This document shows positions 50,942 to 59,116 of a stretch of DNA of 64,000 bases, piece by piece. Origin of the DNA: Bacillus sp. 7884-1 (GTDB lineage Bacteria; Bacillota; Bacilli; Bacillales; Cytobacillaceae). Numbering within the stretch: the stretch's first letter is position 1; each line of letters starts with the position of its first letter. The translations under genes and the position numbers were made by a program. The stretch spans positions 1 through 64,000 of the forward strand of contig NZ_NPDD01000038.1 of the NCBI RefSeq assembly GCF_002272245.1, given 5' to 3'. A model generated the notes under the pieces. The model worked only from the letters and a program-made list of their open reading frames with translations, did no database searches and was not told the DNA's origin.

Positions 50942-50972
50942 AAGCCCAACTTTTCAGCTGGGCTTTATTTTA
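50940..50972. terminator. Terminator between gltC-like gene and pepT
   Basis: AAAGCCCA pairs with TGGGCTTT around an 11-nt loop, followed by ATTTTAT. Serves two convergent genes. Confidence 0.75.
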
Positions 50973-52196
50973 TGCCTTTTGTTCGAAAAGTTTCGTAATT
51001 TCGATGACGGTGTTTACTGCCTTTATCATGTTATCTACGGAAATAAATTCATACTTTCCGTGGAAGTTTTCCCCGCCGGTAAAAATATTTGGAGTGGGAA
51101 GCCCCATGTAAGAAAGCTGAGAGCCATCTGTACCGCCGCGGATTGGTTTGATGAGCGGTTTAATGTCAAGGTTCTCCATTGCCTCTTGAGCGATGTCGAC
51201 GATCTCCATTACCGGTTTGATTTTTTCACCCATATTGTAATATTGGTCCTTTAATTCTAGAAGAATGGTATCTTTGCCGTATCTTTCATTAAGAAGGTCG
51301 ACAATGCTTTGCATCCTGCTTTTTCTTGCTTCGAAAATTTCCTTGTCATGGTCTCGGATAATATAGTACATCTTCGTTTGCTCGACATCACCATTGAAGG
51401 AAATCAAGTGGTAGAAGCCTTCATAACCTTCTGTATGTTCAGGTGCTTCGAGTGCGGGCAGTTGACTATGTAATTCCATGGCAATCTTCATTGAATTCAC
51501 CATTTTGTCTTTCGCGGAACCCGGATGAATATTAGTTCCTTTGATGGTGACTTTTGCCGCCGCCGCATTGAAGCTTTCGTATTCTAACTCACCAAGCGGA
51601 CCACCATCCACCGTATACGCGTACTTGGCATTGAACGCCGCAACGTCAAACTTATGTGGACCTCTGCCAATCTCCTCGTCCGGCGTGAACGCAACGCGGA
51701 CCTTACCATGCTTGATTTCTGGATGTTGAATCAGGTGAGCCATGGCGGTCATGATTTCAGCGATCCCCGCTTTGTTGTCTGCACCTAGAAGAGTCGTGCC
51801 ATCCGTTGTGATTAGCGTGTGCCCCTTGTAGCTTGGAAGGGCTGGAAAATCCTTCGTAGTCATGATGACATTTGGGTTAAGTGGGATATCATTCCCGTCA
51901 TAGTTTTCAATGATTTGCGGGTTCACGTTGGTACCCGTGAAATCAGTTGCTGTATCGACGTGAGCCAGGAACCCAATGGTTGGCACATCTTTATCCGTAT
52001 TGGACGGCAAGGTCGCCATTACATAGCCGTTCTCATCAATCGTTACCTCTTCCATCCCAATAGACTTTAACTCCTCCACCAGCATGTTGGCCAATGTGAG
52101 CTGTCCTGGTGTCGAAGGACAGTTTTCATTGCTCTCATTCGACTGAGTATCCACCTTTACATAGGAAGTAAACCTTTCAATAATCTCATTCTTCAC
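50970..52196 (-). CDS. pepT: Peptidase T (tripeptide aminopeptidase)
   Basis: A 408-aa M20B zinc aminopeptidase that removes the N-terminal residue of tripeptides in the cytoplasm. Metal and catalytic motifs are [11 protein letters not shown] (His and Asp), GADNKAG (bridging Asp), [10 protein letters not shown] (catalytic Glu pair) and the C-terminal [11 protein letters not shown] (His). It starts at GTG behind AAAGGGGAG. A role in using peptides imported by the Opp system fits but is inferred. Confidence 0.93.
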   Translation of the reverse strand: MKNEIIERFTSYVKVDTQSNESNENCPSTPGQLTLANMLVEELKSIGMEEVTIDENGYVMATLPSNTDKDVPTIGFLAHVDTATDFTGTNVNPQIIENYDGNDIPLNPNVIMTTKDFPALPSYKGHTLITTDGTTLLGADNKAGIAEIMTAMAHLIQHPEIKHGKVRVAFTPDEEIGRGPHKFDVAAFNAKYAYTVDGGPLGELEYESFNAAAAKVTIKGTNIHPGSAKDKMVNSMKIAMELHSQLPALEAPEHTEGYEGFYHLISFNGDVEQTKMYYIIRDHDKEIFEARKSRMQSIVDLLNERYGKDTILLELKDQYYNMGEKIKPVMEIVDIAQEAMENLDIKPLIKPIRGGTDGSQLSYMGLPTPNIFTGGENFHGKYEFISVDNMIKAVNTVIEITKLFEQKA

Positions 52197-52325
52197 GTTT
52201 GCAGCACTCCCCTTTCAATTTTTTACCACTTAATAATAGCATGTTGAGCCGGCTGGGTGAAATGGGAGATTGGGGTTGCTGAAAATAGGTATTTTTTAGT
52301 GAGATACTGGCGGGTGGGGTGATTT

Positions 52326-52602
52326 ACTCTCGGATGGCGAAAAATACTCTCGGATAGCAGAAAACACTCTCGGATAAGGGTGATTTACTCTCGGATAGCG
52401 AAAAATACTCTCGGATAGCAGAAAATACTCTCGGATAGGGAAATTTACTCTCGGATAGCGGAAAATACTCTCGGATAGGGAAATTTACTCTCGGATAGGG
52501 AGGTTTACTCTCGCATGGCGAATAATACTCTCGGATGGGGAATTTTACTCTCGGATAGCGGGAAACACTCTCGGATAGCGGAAAATACTCCCGGATATGA
52601 GG
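52326..52602. repeat. 14-copy tandem repeat, 20-bp unit
   Basis: Fourteen head-to-tail copies of about ACTCTCGGATAGCGGAAAAT. Every unit is 20 bp except one of 21 bp (third copy). The first ten bases (ACTCTCGGAT) are nearly invariant. The second half varies between GCGAAAAAT, GCAGAAAAC, GGGAAATTT and similar forms. It lies in the gap between pepT and the NERD gene, immediately after the NERD stop codon. Open frames through it are artefacts of periodicity. No spacers or cas genes, so it is not CRISPR. Confidence 0.9.
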
Positions 52603-52606
52603 AGAC

Positions 52607-53563
52607 CTATTTAATAGGATACTTTTTAAAGTCCATGAAATAGGACCTGTTACGAAATGTACCTTTAGTTTGGAGAGGCAAGCTTTGCAATATCCTTGTG
52701 GCAGTATGTATGTCCACTCCAAAAAACTCCCGACACTCCCGATTGGTAATAGTCCTCTTCACCACTAAAAACCACTCATCCAAGGTCGCTTGATGAGCCA
52801 AATGATCGTTCACCTTACAAGATGGACAGTGCCAGGTCCTTGGTAATTTAATCATACCGATATTCCCACAGGCTACACACCTCACCCCTGGCTGGATAGC
52901 ACCCTCCGGAATTTGGTATGATTCACAAACGGGCTTCGGAATGTAGGTTTGATGACTTCTAAGTAGGTCGCCAGAAAGCTTGTTAAAGGTGGAAGTATCT
53001 AGCCTCTCTCCTTGCTGTGGAAGACTCTTGATAAACGGTGGGATCAGGTTTGGGAATAAAATCTTGGTATTTGGCGGGGGGATTTCCACATGCTGCTTGG
53101 GATAGGCTAATACAATGGCACCATAAAGAGGAAAGTCAATATTTCGCTGTGATAGCCAAGCTGACATAAGCTCCATATTCCGTTCTAATTGCACTACTGG
53201 ACTCTCATAATATTTAATTTGTCCGTCCTCCCGCTTTTGAATAAGCTGGGGCGGATTATCCCTGAATTCTAAACTTCCGGCCATATTTTTGGTTTCGAAA
53301 ATAATGCCGAAATAGGGTGTTTTGAAAAAATGGTCCATTTGAAAGTAGGTATCTGAAGAAAGGGATAAGTCGTGGAAAATGTTGTTTTTAAATGGAAATC
53401 GGTACTTTTGAAGGACTTCAGCAACCCTTTGCTCGCCTCCAATACCTGCTTCAATAATCGATTGTTTTAATGCAAGAGTAGACACCATAGGATGCGTAGG
53501 GGAAAGCCTGCTTTGGGCAGCTATCAAGCCCTTTAACGTGAGTGAGTCAGAACGTTCCTTCAT
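52607..53563 (-). CDS. NERD-domain protein with C-terminal zinc ribbon
   Basis: A 318-aa protein with a nuclease-related domain (about 35-160): GIGGEQRVAEVL, the PD-(D/E)xK-like QMDHFFKT...GIIFETKNMAG core, and QLERNMELMSAWL. A zinc ribbon follows at about 225-250 (CVACGNIGMIKLPRTWHCPSCK), with a small helical tail. NERD proteins are predicted DNA-processing enzymes of unknown biology. ATG 53563 follows GGAGGTGA. It is isolated, next to the 20-bp tandem repeat array. Confidence 0.82.
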   Translation of the reverse strand: MKERSDSLTLKGLIAAQSRLSPTHPMVSTLALKQSIIEAGIGGEQRVAEVLQKYRFPFKNNIFHDLSLSSDTYFQMDHFFKTPYFGIIFETKNMAGSLEFRDNPPQLIQKREDGQIKYYESPVVQLERNMELMSAWLSQRNIDFPLYGAIVLAYPKQHVEIPPPNTKILFPNLIPPFIKSLPQQGERLDTSTFNKLSGDLLRSHQTYIPKPVCESYQIPEGAIQPGVRCVACGNIGMIKLPRTWHCPSCKVNDHLAHQATLDEWFLVVKRTITNRECREFFGVDIHTATRILQSLPLQTKGTFRNRSYFMDFKKYPIK

Positions 53564-53649
53564 ATTTCACCTCCACATGTATCCTAGCACATCCCTCCAC
53601 TTAAAAATATGAATTTCATAATTTTGTAAAAAATATAACTTGTCTACTA

Positions 53650-53699
53650 TTGACCAGTGGAGTCAACGGGAGTAAACTATGATTGACTGAAGTGGTCAA
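53650..53699 (+). promoter_or_regulatory. tetR promoter with two related operators
   Basis: -35 TTGACC (53650) and -10 TAAACT (53673) are 17 bp apart. Two dyads TTGAC-N7-GTCAA (53650-53666 and 53683-53699) read alike on opposite strands (TTGACTnnAnTGGTCAA) and have centres 33 bp apart, three DNA turns. One covers the -35, the other lies just after the -10. This is a strong layout for repression by the TetR protein encoded next. Confidence 0.75.
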
Positions 53700-53725
53700 C
53701 GGTGAAAAGAAAGGGGGGTGCCAGT

Positions 53726-54349
53726 TTGTTTTCAAAGTTTTTTAACCTGGATTCTGAAAAACAGGACCGAATCATTAACGCTGCAATTAAGGAATTTGCC
53801 CAAAAGGGGTATGATAACGCCTCGACGAATGAAATTGTTAAGGAAGCTGGTATTTCAAAGGGGCTGCTCTTTCATTATTTTAAGAACAAAAAGCAATTGT
53901 TTTTCTTCCTGTTTGATTATTGCTACAACTTGGTTGCCGATGAATTTTATAAGAAGGTTGATTTAGGCGAAAGAGATTTTTTTAAAAGGATTCGCCAGGC
54001 CATCCTTATCAAAATGGATTTGCAAACGAAATATCCTGAAATTTTGACCTTTATCCAAGAGGTATTTATGCAGGACTCACCTGAAATAAAAGACGAGTTT
54101 GATAAAAAGAAACAGGAACTTAACGCTGTTAATATAGGGATTATCTATGATGGAATCGACCTAACCAAATTTAGGGATGATGTTGATGTCCAAAAAATAT
54201 TAAAAGTCATTTCGTGGACGTTTGAAAAAATGAGTGATGAGGAGCTCCACAAAGCAAAAATGGTCCCTGGTCACAAGATTGATTATGAAAAAGTCTTTCT
54301 GGAAGCAGAAGAATATTTTGAGATTTTCATTAAATGCTTTTATAAATAG
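53726..54349 (+). CDS. TetR/AcrR-family transcriptional regulator
   Basis: A 207-aa TetR repressor. The N-terminal helix-turn-helix (about 8-55) reads RIINAAIKEFAQKGYDNASTNEIVKEAGISKGLLFHYFKNKKQLF; the C-terminal ligand-binding domain is diverse. TTG 53726 follows GGGGGGTGCC and gives a normal TetR start (MFSKFFNLDSEKQ). GTG 53702 is the alternative, but it lies upstream of that site. It is followed within 12 bp by an ABC exporter of which it is the likely repressor. Confidence 0.88.
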   Translation: MFSKFFNLDSEKQDRIINAAIKEFAQKGYDNASTNEIVKEAGISKGLLFHYFKNKKQLFFFLFDYCYNLVADEFYKKVDLGERDFFKRIRQAILIKMDLQTKYPEILTFIQEVFMQDSPEIKDEFDKKKQELNAVNIGIIYDGIDLTKFRDDVDVQKILKVISWTFEKMSDEELHKAKMVPGHKIDYEKVFLEAEEYFEIFIKCFYK

Positions 54350-54361
54350 GGGGCTGTGAAG

Positions 54362-55246
54362 ATGAATGTGATTGAGATTAAGAATCTAACAAAGACTTAC
54401 GGCAAAGCAAGAGGAATCAGCGACATCAGCTTTAACGTTGAGGAAGGCGAGATTTTTGGTTTTATCGGTCCAAATGGTGCGGGGAAATCGACCACGATTC
54501 GGACACTCCTCTCTCTCATATATCCTACCAGCGGCAGTGCGACTATCTTTGGGAAGGACACTGTCCAATTTGCTCCAGAAATCAAAAAGGAAATTGGCTA
54601 TTTGCCATCTGAAGTCTTTTATTACGACAATATGAAGGTTAAGGATCTATTAAACTATTCAGCTAGTTTTTATAAAAAAGACTGTAGTAAGAGAATAAAA
54701 GAGTTGGCTGAGATCATGAATTTGGACCTCAACAAAAGAATTGACGACCTTTCACTGGGAAATAAAAAGAAGGTTGGGATTGTTCAGGGGCTGCTTCATG
54801 AGCCGAAACTGATTATTCTTGACGAACCAACGAGTGGATTAGACCCTCTTATGCAGCAGAAGTTCTTTGAATTGCTTGAGGAAGAGAATAGAAAAGGCGC
54901 GACGATTCTATTTTCCTCTCATATTTTAACGGAGGTTCAGCGCTTATGTAATCGTGTGGCAATTATTAAAGAGGGCAAGATTGTTACCGTTGAAAAAATC
55001 AGCACTTTAAAGGAGAACACCTATAAAAAGTTCAAAGTAGAAACAAAATCAGCCCTAGATCAAAATTACTTCAACTTAGAAGGTGTGAATAAATTGGAGG
55101 TCAAGGCCCACCTTACCAGTTTCCTATTTAAAGGAAATATTAACGAAGTCATGAGAAAAATAGCGGACATTGAAATTAGTAATCTATGGATTGAAGAGCC
55201 GGACCTTGAGGAGATTTTCATGCATTACTACGAGAAGGAGGCATAA
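54362..55246 (+). CDS. ABC-2 type exporter ATP-binding protein
   Basis: A 294-aa ATPase. Walker A is GPNGAGKST, Walker B LIILDEPTSGLD and H-loop LFSSHILTE. The signature is modified to LSLGNKKKVG, common in YtrB/YthP-like export ATPases. The C-terminal accessory domain is about 215-294. It powers the two permeases that follow. ATG 54362 is about 8 nt after GGGGG; GTG 54356 is an alternative. Confidence 0.9.
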   Translation: MNVIEIKNLTKTYGKARGISDISFNVEEGEIFGFIGPNGAGKSTTIRTLLSLIYPTSGSATIFGKDTVQFAPEIKKEIGYLPSEVFYYDNMKVKDLLNYSASFYKKDCSKRIKELAEIMNLDLNKRIDDLSLGNKKKVGIVQGLLHEPKLIILDEPTSGLDPLMQQKFFELLEEENRKGATILFSSHILTEVQRLCNRVAIIKEGKIVTVEKISTLKENTYKKFKVETKSALDQNYFNLEGVNKLEVKAHLTSFLFKGNINEVMRKIADIEISNLWIEEPDLEEIFMHYYEKEA

Positions 55247-55252
55247 AAGACG

Positions 55253-56050
55253 ATGAATATATTGTTGCATGAATTAAGGGCTTATCGAAAGTCTACAATC
55301 ATTTGGACGATATCATTAATTGCGATAGTAGCACTATTTATGTCACTCTTTCCTTCTTTTACAAAGGATACAGAGGAGTTTACAAAGCTGCTTGAAGGGT
55401 ATCCAGCACCACTAAGAGAAGCATTCGGTATTAATCTCGATAATTTCTTTTCGATTCTTGGATTCTACTGTTATGGGCTTTCCTTTGTTACGCTTTGCGG
55501 AGCGATTCAGGCTATGAATCTAGGAACGAGTATAGTGAGTAAAGAGGTCCGCGAAAAAACAGCTGACTTTCTGCTAACAAAGCCTGTTACACGGACCGCT
55601 GTTTTGATTAACAAATTATTGGCGGCACTGATTTCAATTATTCTAACCAATATTGTTTATATAGCCGCGGCCGCATTCATTGCCTCACAAGTGAATACGG
55701 AGGAGTTTAGCGTGAGTATTTTTATCCTCCTTTCATTGACAGTCTTTTTCGTACAGTTGATTTTTCTAGCAATCGGGATCATCATTTCTGTGATTGTACC
55801 TAAGATAAAATCTGTGTTGACGATTTCGCTCGCAACCGTTTTTGCCTTTTATTTTTTAGGGATGTTCAGTGCTACTTCTGGTGATGAAGTGAAACGATAT
55901 CTTTCTCCATTTAAATATTTTGACACGGCTTTTATCATCGAAAAGTCTAGTTACGAAGCTTCCTTTTTGATTACCGGAGCAGTCGTTATTGTTTTAGCTA
56001 TTGGGGCTAGCTTTTTCGTATATGCCAAAAAGGATATTCACTCGGTTTAA
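55253..56050 (+). CDS. ABC-2 type permease, subunit 1
   Basis: A 265-aa membrane protein with six predicted helices and an ABC-2 permease shape: N-terminal LLHELRAYRKSTIIWTISLIAIV, a long extracytoplasmic segment and a central SIVSKEVREKTADFLLTKPVTR coupling-helix region. It lies 6 bp after the ATPase gene. The same-size neighbour (56071) has the same layout, so the exporter is probably a heterodimer in the membrane. Confidence 0.85.
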   Translation: MNILLHELRAYRKSTIIWTISLIAIVALFMSLFPSFTKDTEEFTKLLEGYPAPLREAFGINLDNFFSILGFYCYGLSFVTLCGAIQAMNLGTSIVSKEVREKTADFLLTKPVTRTAVLINKLLAALISIILTNIVYIAAAAFIASQVNTEEFSVSIFILLSLTVFFVQLIFLAIGIIISVIVPKIKSVLTISLATVFAFYFLGMFSATSGDEVKRYLSPFKYFDTAFIIEKSSYEASFLITGAVVIVLAIGASFFVYAKKDIHSV

Positions 56051-56070
56051 TAAGGAGGGGTGATGTTGAA

Positions 56071-56868
56071 ATGAATATATTTTTAAAAGAAATGAAGTCA
56101 CATAGAAAATCGCTCATATTTTGGAGTATTGGTGTTTTTCTTATGGTTGCGTCTGGGATGGTTAAATATGAGAGTTTATCTTCTTCTGGCCAGCACATGA
56201 ATGAAATGCTGGCGGGGATGCCTAAATCGATGCTTGCCATATTGGGAATAGGTGATTTTGATATTTCAACAGCAACCGGTTATTACGGGTTACTGTTCAT
56301 CTATTTGCTATTAATGGCAACCATTCATGCTGCAATGCTGGGGGCAACGATTATTGCGAAGGAAGAGCGCGACAAAACTTCGGAATTTTTATTTGTTAAA
56401 CCCGTTTCAAGAAATCGGGTGATTGCAGCAAAAATGCTGGCAGCATTCTTAAATATCCTAATCTTGAACCTGGTTACCTTTGTTTCATCCGTGGGGTTGG
56501 TGGGAAAATACAGCAATGGTGAAGTGGTTACCAAGGATATTGCGATCACAATGGCTGGTATGTTCATTGTACAGCTCCTATTTATGGTAATCGGCAGCTC
56601 CCTTGCAGCTGTTAAAAAGAAATCGAAAAGTGCAGCTTCGTTAGCAACCGGTGTTCTTTTGCTTACGTATGTCATCTCGGTTGCAATAGACTTGAATGAA
56701 AATATAGAAAGCTTAAAATATCTCACTCCGTTTAAATATTTCGAGGCTAAAAATGTGATGTTTGGCGGAGGATTTGAGTTCATCTTTGTACTATTATCAG
56801 GTCTTTTGATTACTGCTCTTACGGTAGCGACATTTTTATTTTATAAAAAAAGAGATTTGAATGTGTGA
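56071..56868 (+). CDS. ABC-2 type permease, subunit 2
   Basis: A 265-aa paralogue of the preceding permease: start FLKEMKSHRKSLIFWSIGVFLMV, coupling region TIIAKEERDKTSEFLFVKPVSR, six helices, end TFLFYKKRDLNV. ATG 56071 follows AAGGAGGGGTG. Last gene of the tetR-ABC operon. Substrate unknown. Confidence 0.85.
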   Translation: MNIFLKEMKSHRKSLIFWSIGVFLMVASGMVKYESLSSSGQHMNEMLAGMPKSMLAILGIGDFDISTATGYYGLLFIYLLLMATIHAAMLGATIIAKEERDKTSEFLFVKPVSRNRVIAAKMLAAFLNILILNLVTFVSSVGLVGKYSNGEVVTKDIAITMAGMFIVQLLFMVIGSSLAAVKKKSKSAASLATGVLLLTYVISVAIDLNENIESLKYLTPFKYFEAKNVMFGGGFEFIFVLLSGLLITALTVATFLFYKKRDLNV

Positions 56869-56937
56869 GTATGCTTTTTAATAATATGGTGATAGTGTAA
56901 AATAGGGAAGTTGAATTGGAAATAGGAGGATAAGTAT

Positions 56938-57282
56938 ATGCAAAATGAAAACACTACACTGCCGCCAAAATCATGCTCCGTTGAACGTTTAGTTACCATG
57001 GAAAGTGATGTTAAATTGGTGCTTTCCGGTAAGAAGACGGCAACTAGACGAAATGGAAGATATGCTGACCCAGGAGAAATTATGACGCTAGAAGGTCGTC
57101 AATTTGTTGTAGACCGAGTTTACTCACAAAGCTTAGGTGAACTGACAGATGATGATGCACGCAGTGAGGGTTTCTCAACGGTTGAAGAATATAAGCAATC
57201 GATTCTTGCCTATCACCCTGGAATGCCGTGGCTTCCGCATATGCGTGTTTGGGTTCATGAGTTTCGCCCTCTAGAGGATTAA
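56938..57282 (+). CDS. ASCH-domain protein
   Basis: A 114-aa protein with an ASCH (PUA-like RNA-binding) fold: VLSGKKTATRRNGRYADPGE, then VVDRVYSQSLGELTDDDARSEGFSTVEEYKQSI and WVHEFRPL. ASCH proteins are thought to bind RNA or modified nucleosides; some are amidohydrolases of N4-acetylcytidine. ATG follows AGGAGG. Single gene with a strong terminator. Confidence 0.85.
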   Translation: MQNENTTLPPKSCSVERLVTMESDVKLVLSGKKTATRRNGRYADPGEIMTLEGRQFVVDRVYSQSLGELTDDDARSEGFSTVEEYKQSILAYHPGMPWLPHMRVWVHEFRPLED

Positions 57283-57284
57283 GT

Positions 57285-57324
57285 AAAAGTATGAGTTCTT
57301 TTCATAGAACTCATACTTTTTTTG
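57285..57324 (+). terminator. Terminator after the ASCH gene
   Basis: AAAAGTATGAGTTCT pairs perfectly with AGAACTCATACTTTT, 6-nt loop, further Ts. Confidence 0.9.
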
Positions 57325-57385
57325 CTATAATATCTTTATCATAATGTTCAAAAGATTTCCAAATGGGTGTTGGGGTGAAGTAGTA

Positions 57386-59116
57386 ATGGTGTTTTTAGCG
57401 AAATACATAAGGAAGTATTGGAAGTCTTTTGGCTTAGCAGTATTATTTTTAACCTTTGAAGCGTTTAGTGATTTGATGATGCCAACGATCATGGCAAATA
57501 TTATCGATGTCGGTGTCGCAGGCAGAGATATAAATTATGTATTGAAAATGGGTGGATTAATGCTATTGATTACGCTTTTGGGTGCAGTTGCGGCTTCGAC
57601 TAGAAGTATCATTGCCAGCAATGTCTCACAAAGCTTTGGGGCCGAGTTAAGGTCGGATTTATATAAGAAAATTCAAACGCTGTCCTTCAAAAATATTGAC
57701 CGCTTTGAACGCGCATCGTTAATCACAAGGCTGACCAATGATGTGACTCAAGTGCAGGTTTTTGCGAATGGCTTAATGAGGATTTTTGTTAAATCTCCGT
57801 TATTAGCAATCGGAGGATTAATCATGGCGACTCGGCTAAATCTCCACTTATCGGTCGTACTAATTGTCGTTGTCCCGATTGTGGCCATCTTTATCATTCT
57901 AAACCTAAGACTTGGTTTCCCCATGTTTTCAAAAGTACAAAAGGCACTTGACCGAGTGAATGGTGTGATGCGTGAATACTTGTCCGGGGTGCGTGTTGTC
58001 AAAGCGTTCAATCGTTTTGATGTCGAGGTAAACAAGTTTGAGAAAACAAATGACGATTTTAAAAAGCAATCGATTGCTGCCACGAGGCTGATGGCTGTGT
58101 TCAGCCCGGCGATTATGCTGACGGTTAACCTTGGAATTGTCGCTGTCCTCTGGATTGGCGGCTTTGGTGTGACGAATGGCAATGTTCAAGTAGGTCATAT
58201 TATTGCTTTTATTAACTATATGACCCAAATTCTGTTTTCACTGATGATGATTTCGATGGTATTTAATATGTTTGTCCGTGCAAAAACCTCAGCTGTAAGG
58301 ATTAGCGAAGTATTTGCCCAGGAAGATGATTTAACTTGGAAGGATGAAGTGGGCGAAGCCCCTGTTGAACAAGGAAGAATCGATTTTAACAATGTTTTCT
58401 TTTCTTATGAAGGGACAAGCGGTGAACCTGTGCTAAAAGATATTAACCTGACCATCCTGCCAGGAGAAACAGTTGGAATCATTGGTTCGACAGGCGCTGG
58501 TAAAAGCACCCTTGTCGGCTTAATTCCCCGTTTTTATGATGTAAGTGCCGGCAGTATCAAAGTAGATGGTGAGAATATTCACCATATTGATCCTAAAAGA
58601 CTAAGAGAAAAGATTGCTTTTGTCCCGCAAAAAAACATTCTTTTTACCGGGAGTGTTGAGGAAAACATTAAATGGGGTAAAGAAGATGCCTCAATGGAAG
58701 AAGTTGAAAAAGCGGCAGAGATTGCTGGCGCACATGATTTTATCACCTCCTCCCCTGAAGGGTATCAAACAAGGATCGGTCAAGGCGGAGTTAACTTTTC
58801 AGGTGGTCAAAAGCAGCGAATCTCGATTGCGAGGGCATTAATTAAAAATCCAAAGATTTTAATATTAGATGACAGCACCAGTGCGGTTGACGTTACCACA
58901 GAGGCAGGTATTAAGGCTGGATTGAAAAAATATGCAAAAGGGCTGACGTTTCTCCTTATTGCTCAGCGAATTTCCTCGATTATGGATGCTGATAAAATAG
59001 TTGTTATGGATCATGGGGAAATTGCTGGGATCGGAAAACATGAAGAATTATTAAGAGACTGTAAGGTTTACCAGGAAATCTATCAATCACAAGTGGGTAA
59101 GGAGGTGGCTCTCTAA
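57386..59116 (+). CDS. Heterodimeric ABC exporter 2, subunit with degenerate ATP site
   Basis: A 576-aa half-transporter, paralogue of the gene at 24304. Six helices, then Walker A GSTGAGKST, signature FSGGQKQR, LILDDSTSAVD with Asp in place of catalytic Glu, and LLIAQRISS with Gln in place of the switch His. The frame is open from 57344, but ATG 57386 (MVFLAKYIRKYWKSFGL) after GGGGTGA is the family-like start. It is coupled to its partner, whose ATG abuts this stop. No dedicated regulator gene is adjacent. Confidence 0.9.
   Translation: MVFLAKYIRKYWKSFGLAVLFLTFEAFSDLMMPTIMANIIDVGVAGRDINYVLKMGGLMLLITLLGAVAASTRSIIASNVSQSFGAELRSDLYKKIQTLSFKNIDRFERASLITRLTNDVTQVQVFANGLMRIFVKSPLLAIGGLIMATRLNLHLSVVLIVVVPIVAIFIILNLRLGFPMFSKVQKALDRVNGVMREYLSGVRVVKAFNRFDVEVNKFEKTNDDFKKQSIAATRLMAVFSPAIMLTVNLGIVAVLWIGGFGVTNGNVQVGHIIAFINYMTQILFSLMMISMVFNMFVRAKTSAVRISEVFAQEDDLTWKDEVGEAPVEQGRIDFNNVFFSYEGTSGEPVLKDINLTILPGETVGIIGSTGAGKSTLVGLIPRFYDVSAGSIKVDGENIHHIDPKRLREKIAFVPQKNILFTGSVEENIKWGKEDASMEEVEKAAEIAGAHDFITSSPEGYQTRIGQGGVNFSGGQKQRISIARALIKNPKILILDDSTSAVDVTTEAGIKAGLKKYAKGLTFLLIAQRISSIMDADKIVVMDHGEIAGIGKHEELLRDCKVYQEIYQSQVGKEVAL

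Noticed and set aside
52324-52722. Repeat-rich - strand reading frame (IREYFPLSES-type repeats)
   Set aside because: A frame kept open by the 20-bp tandem repeat; no Shine-Dalgarno or start context, and it overlaps the 3' end of the NERD gene in another frame.
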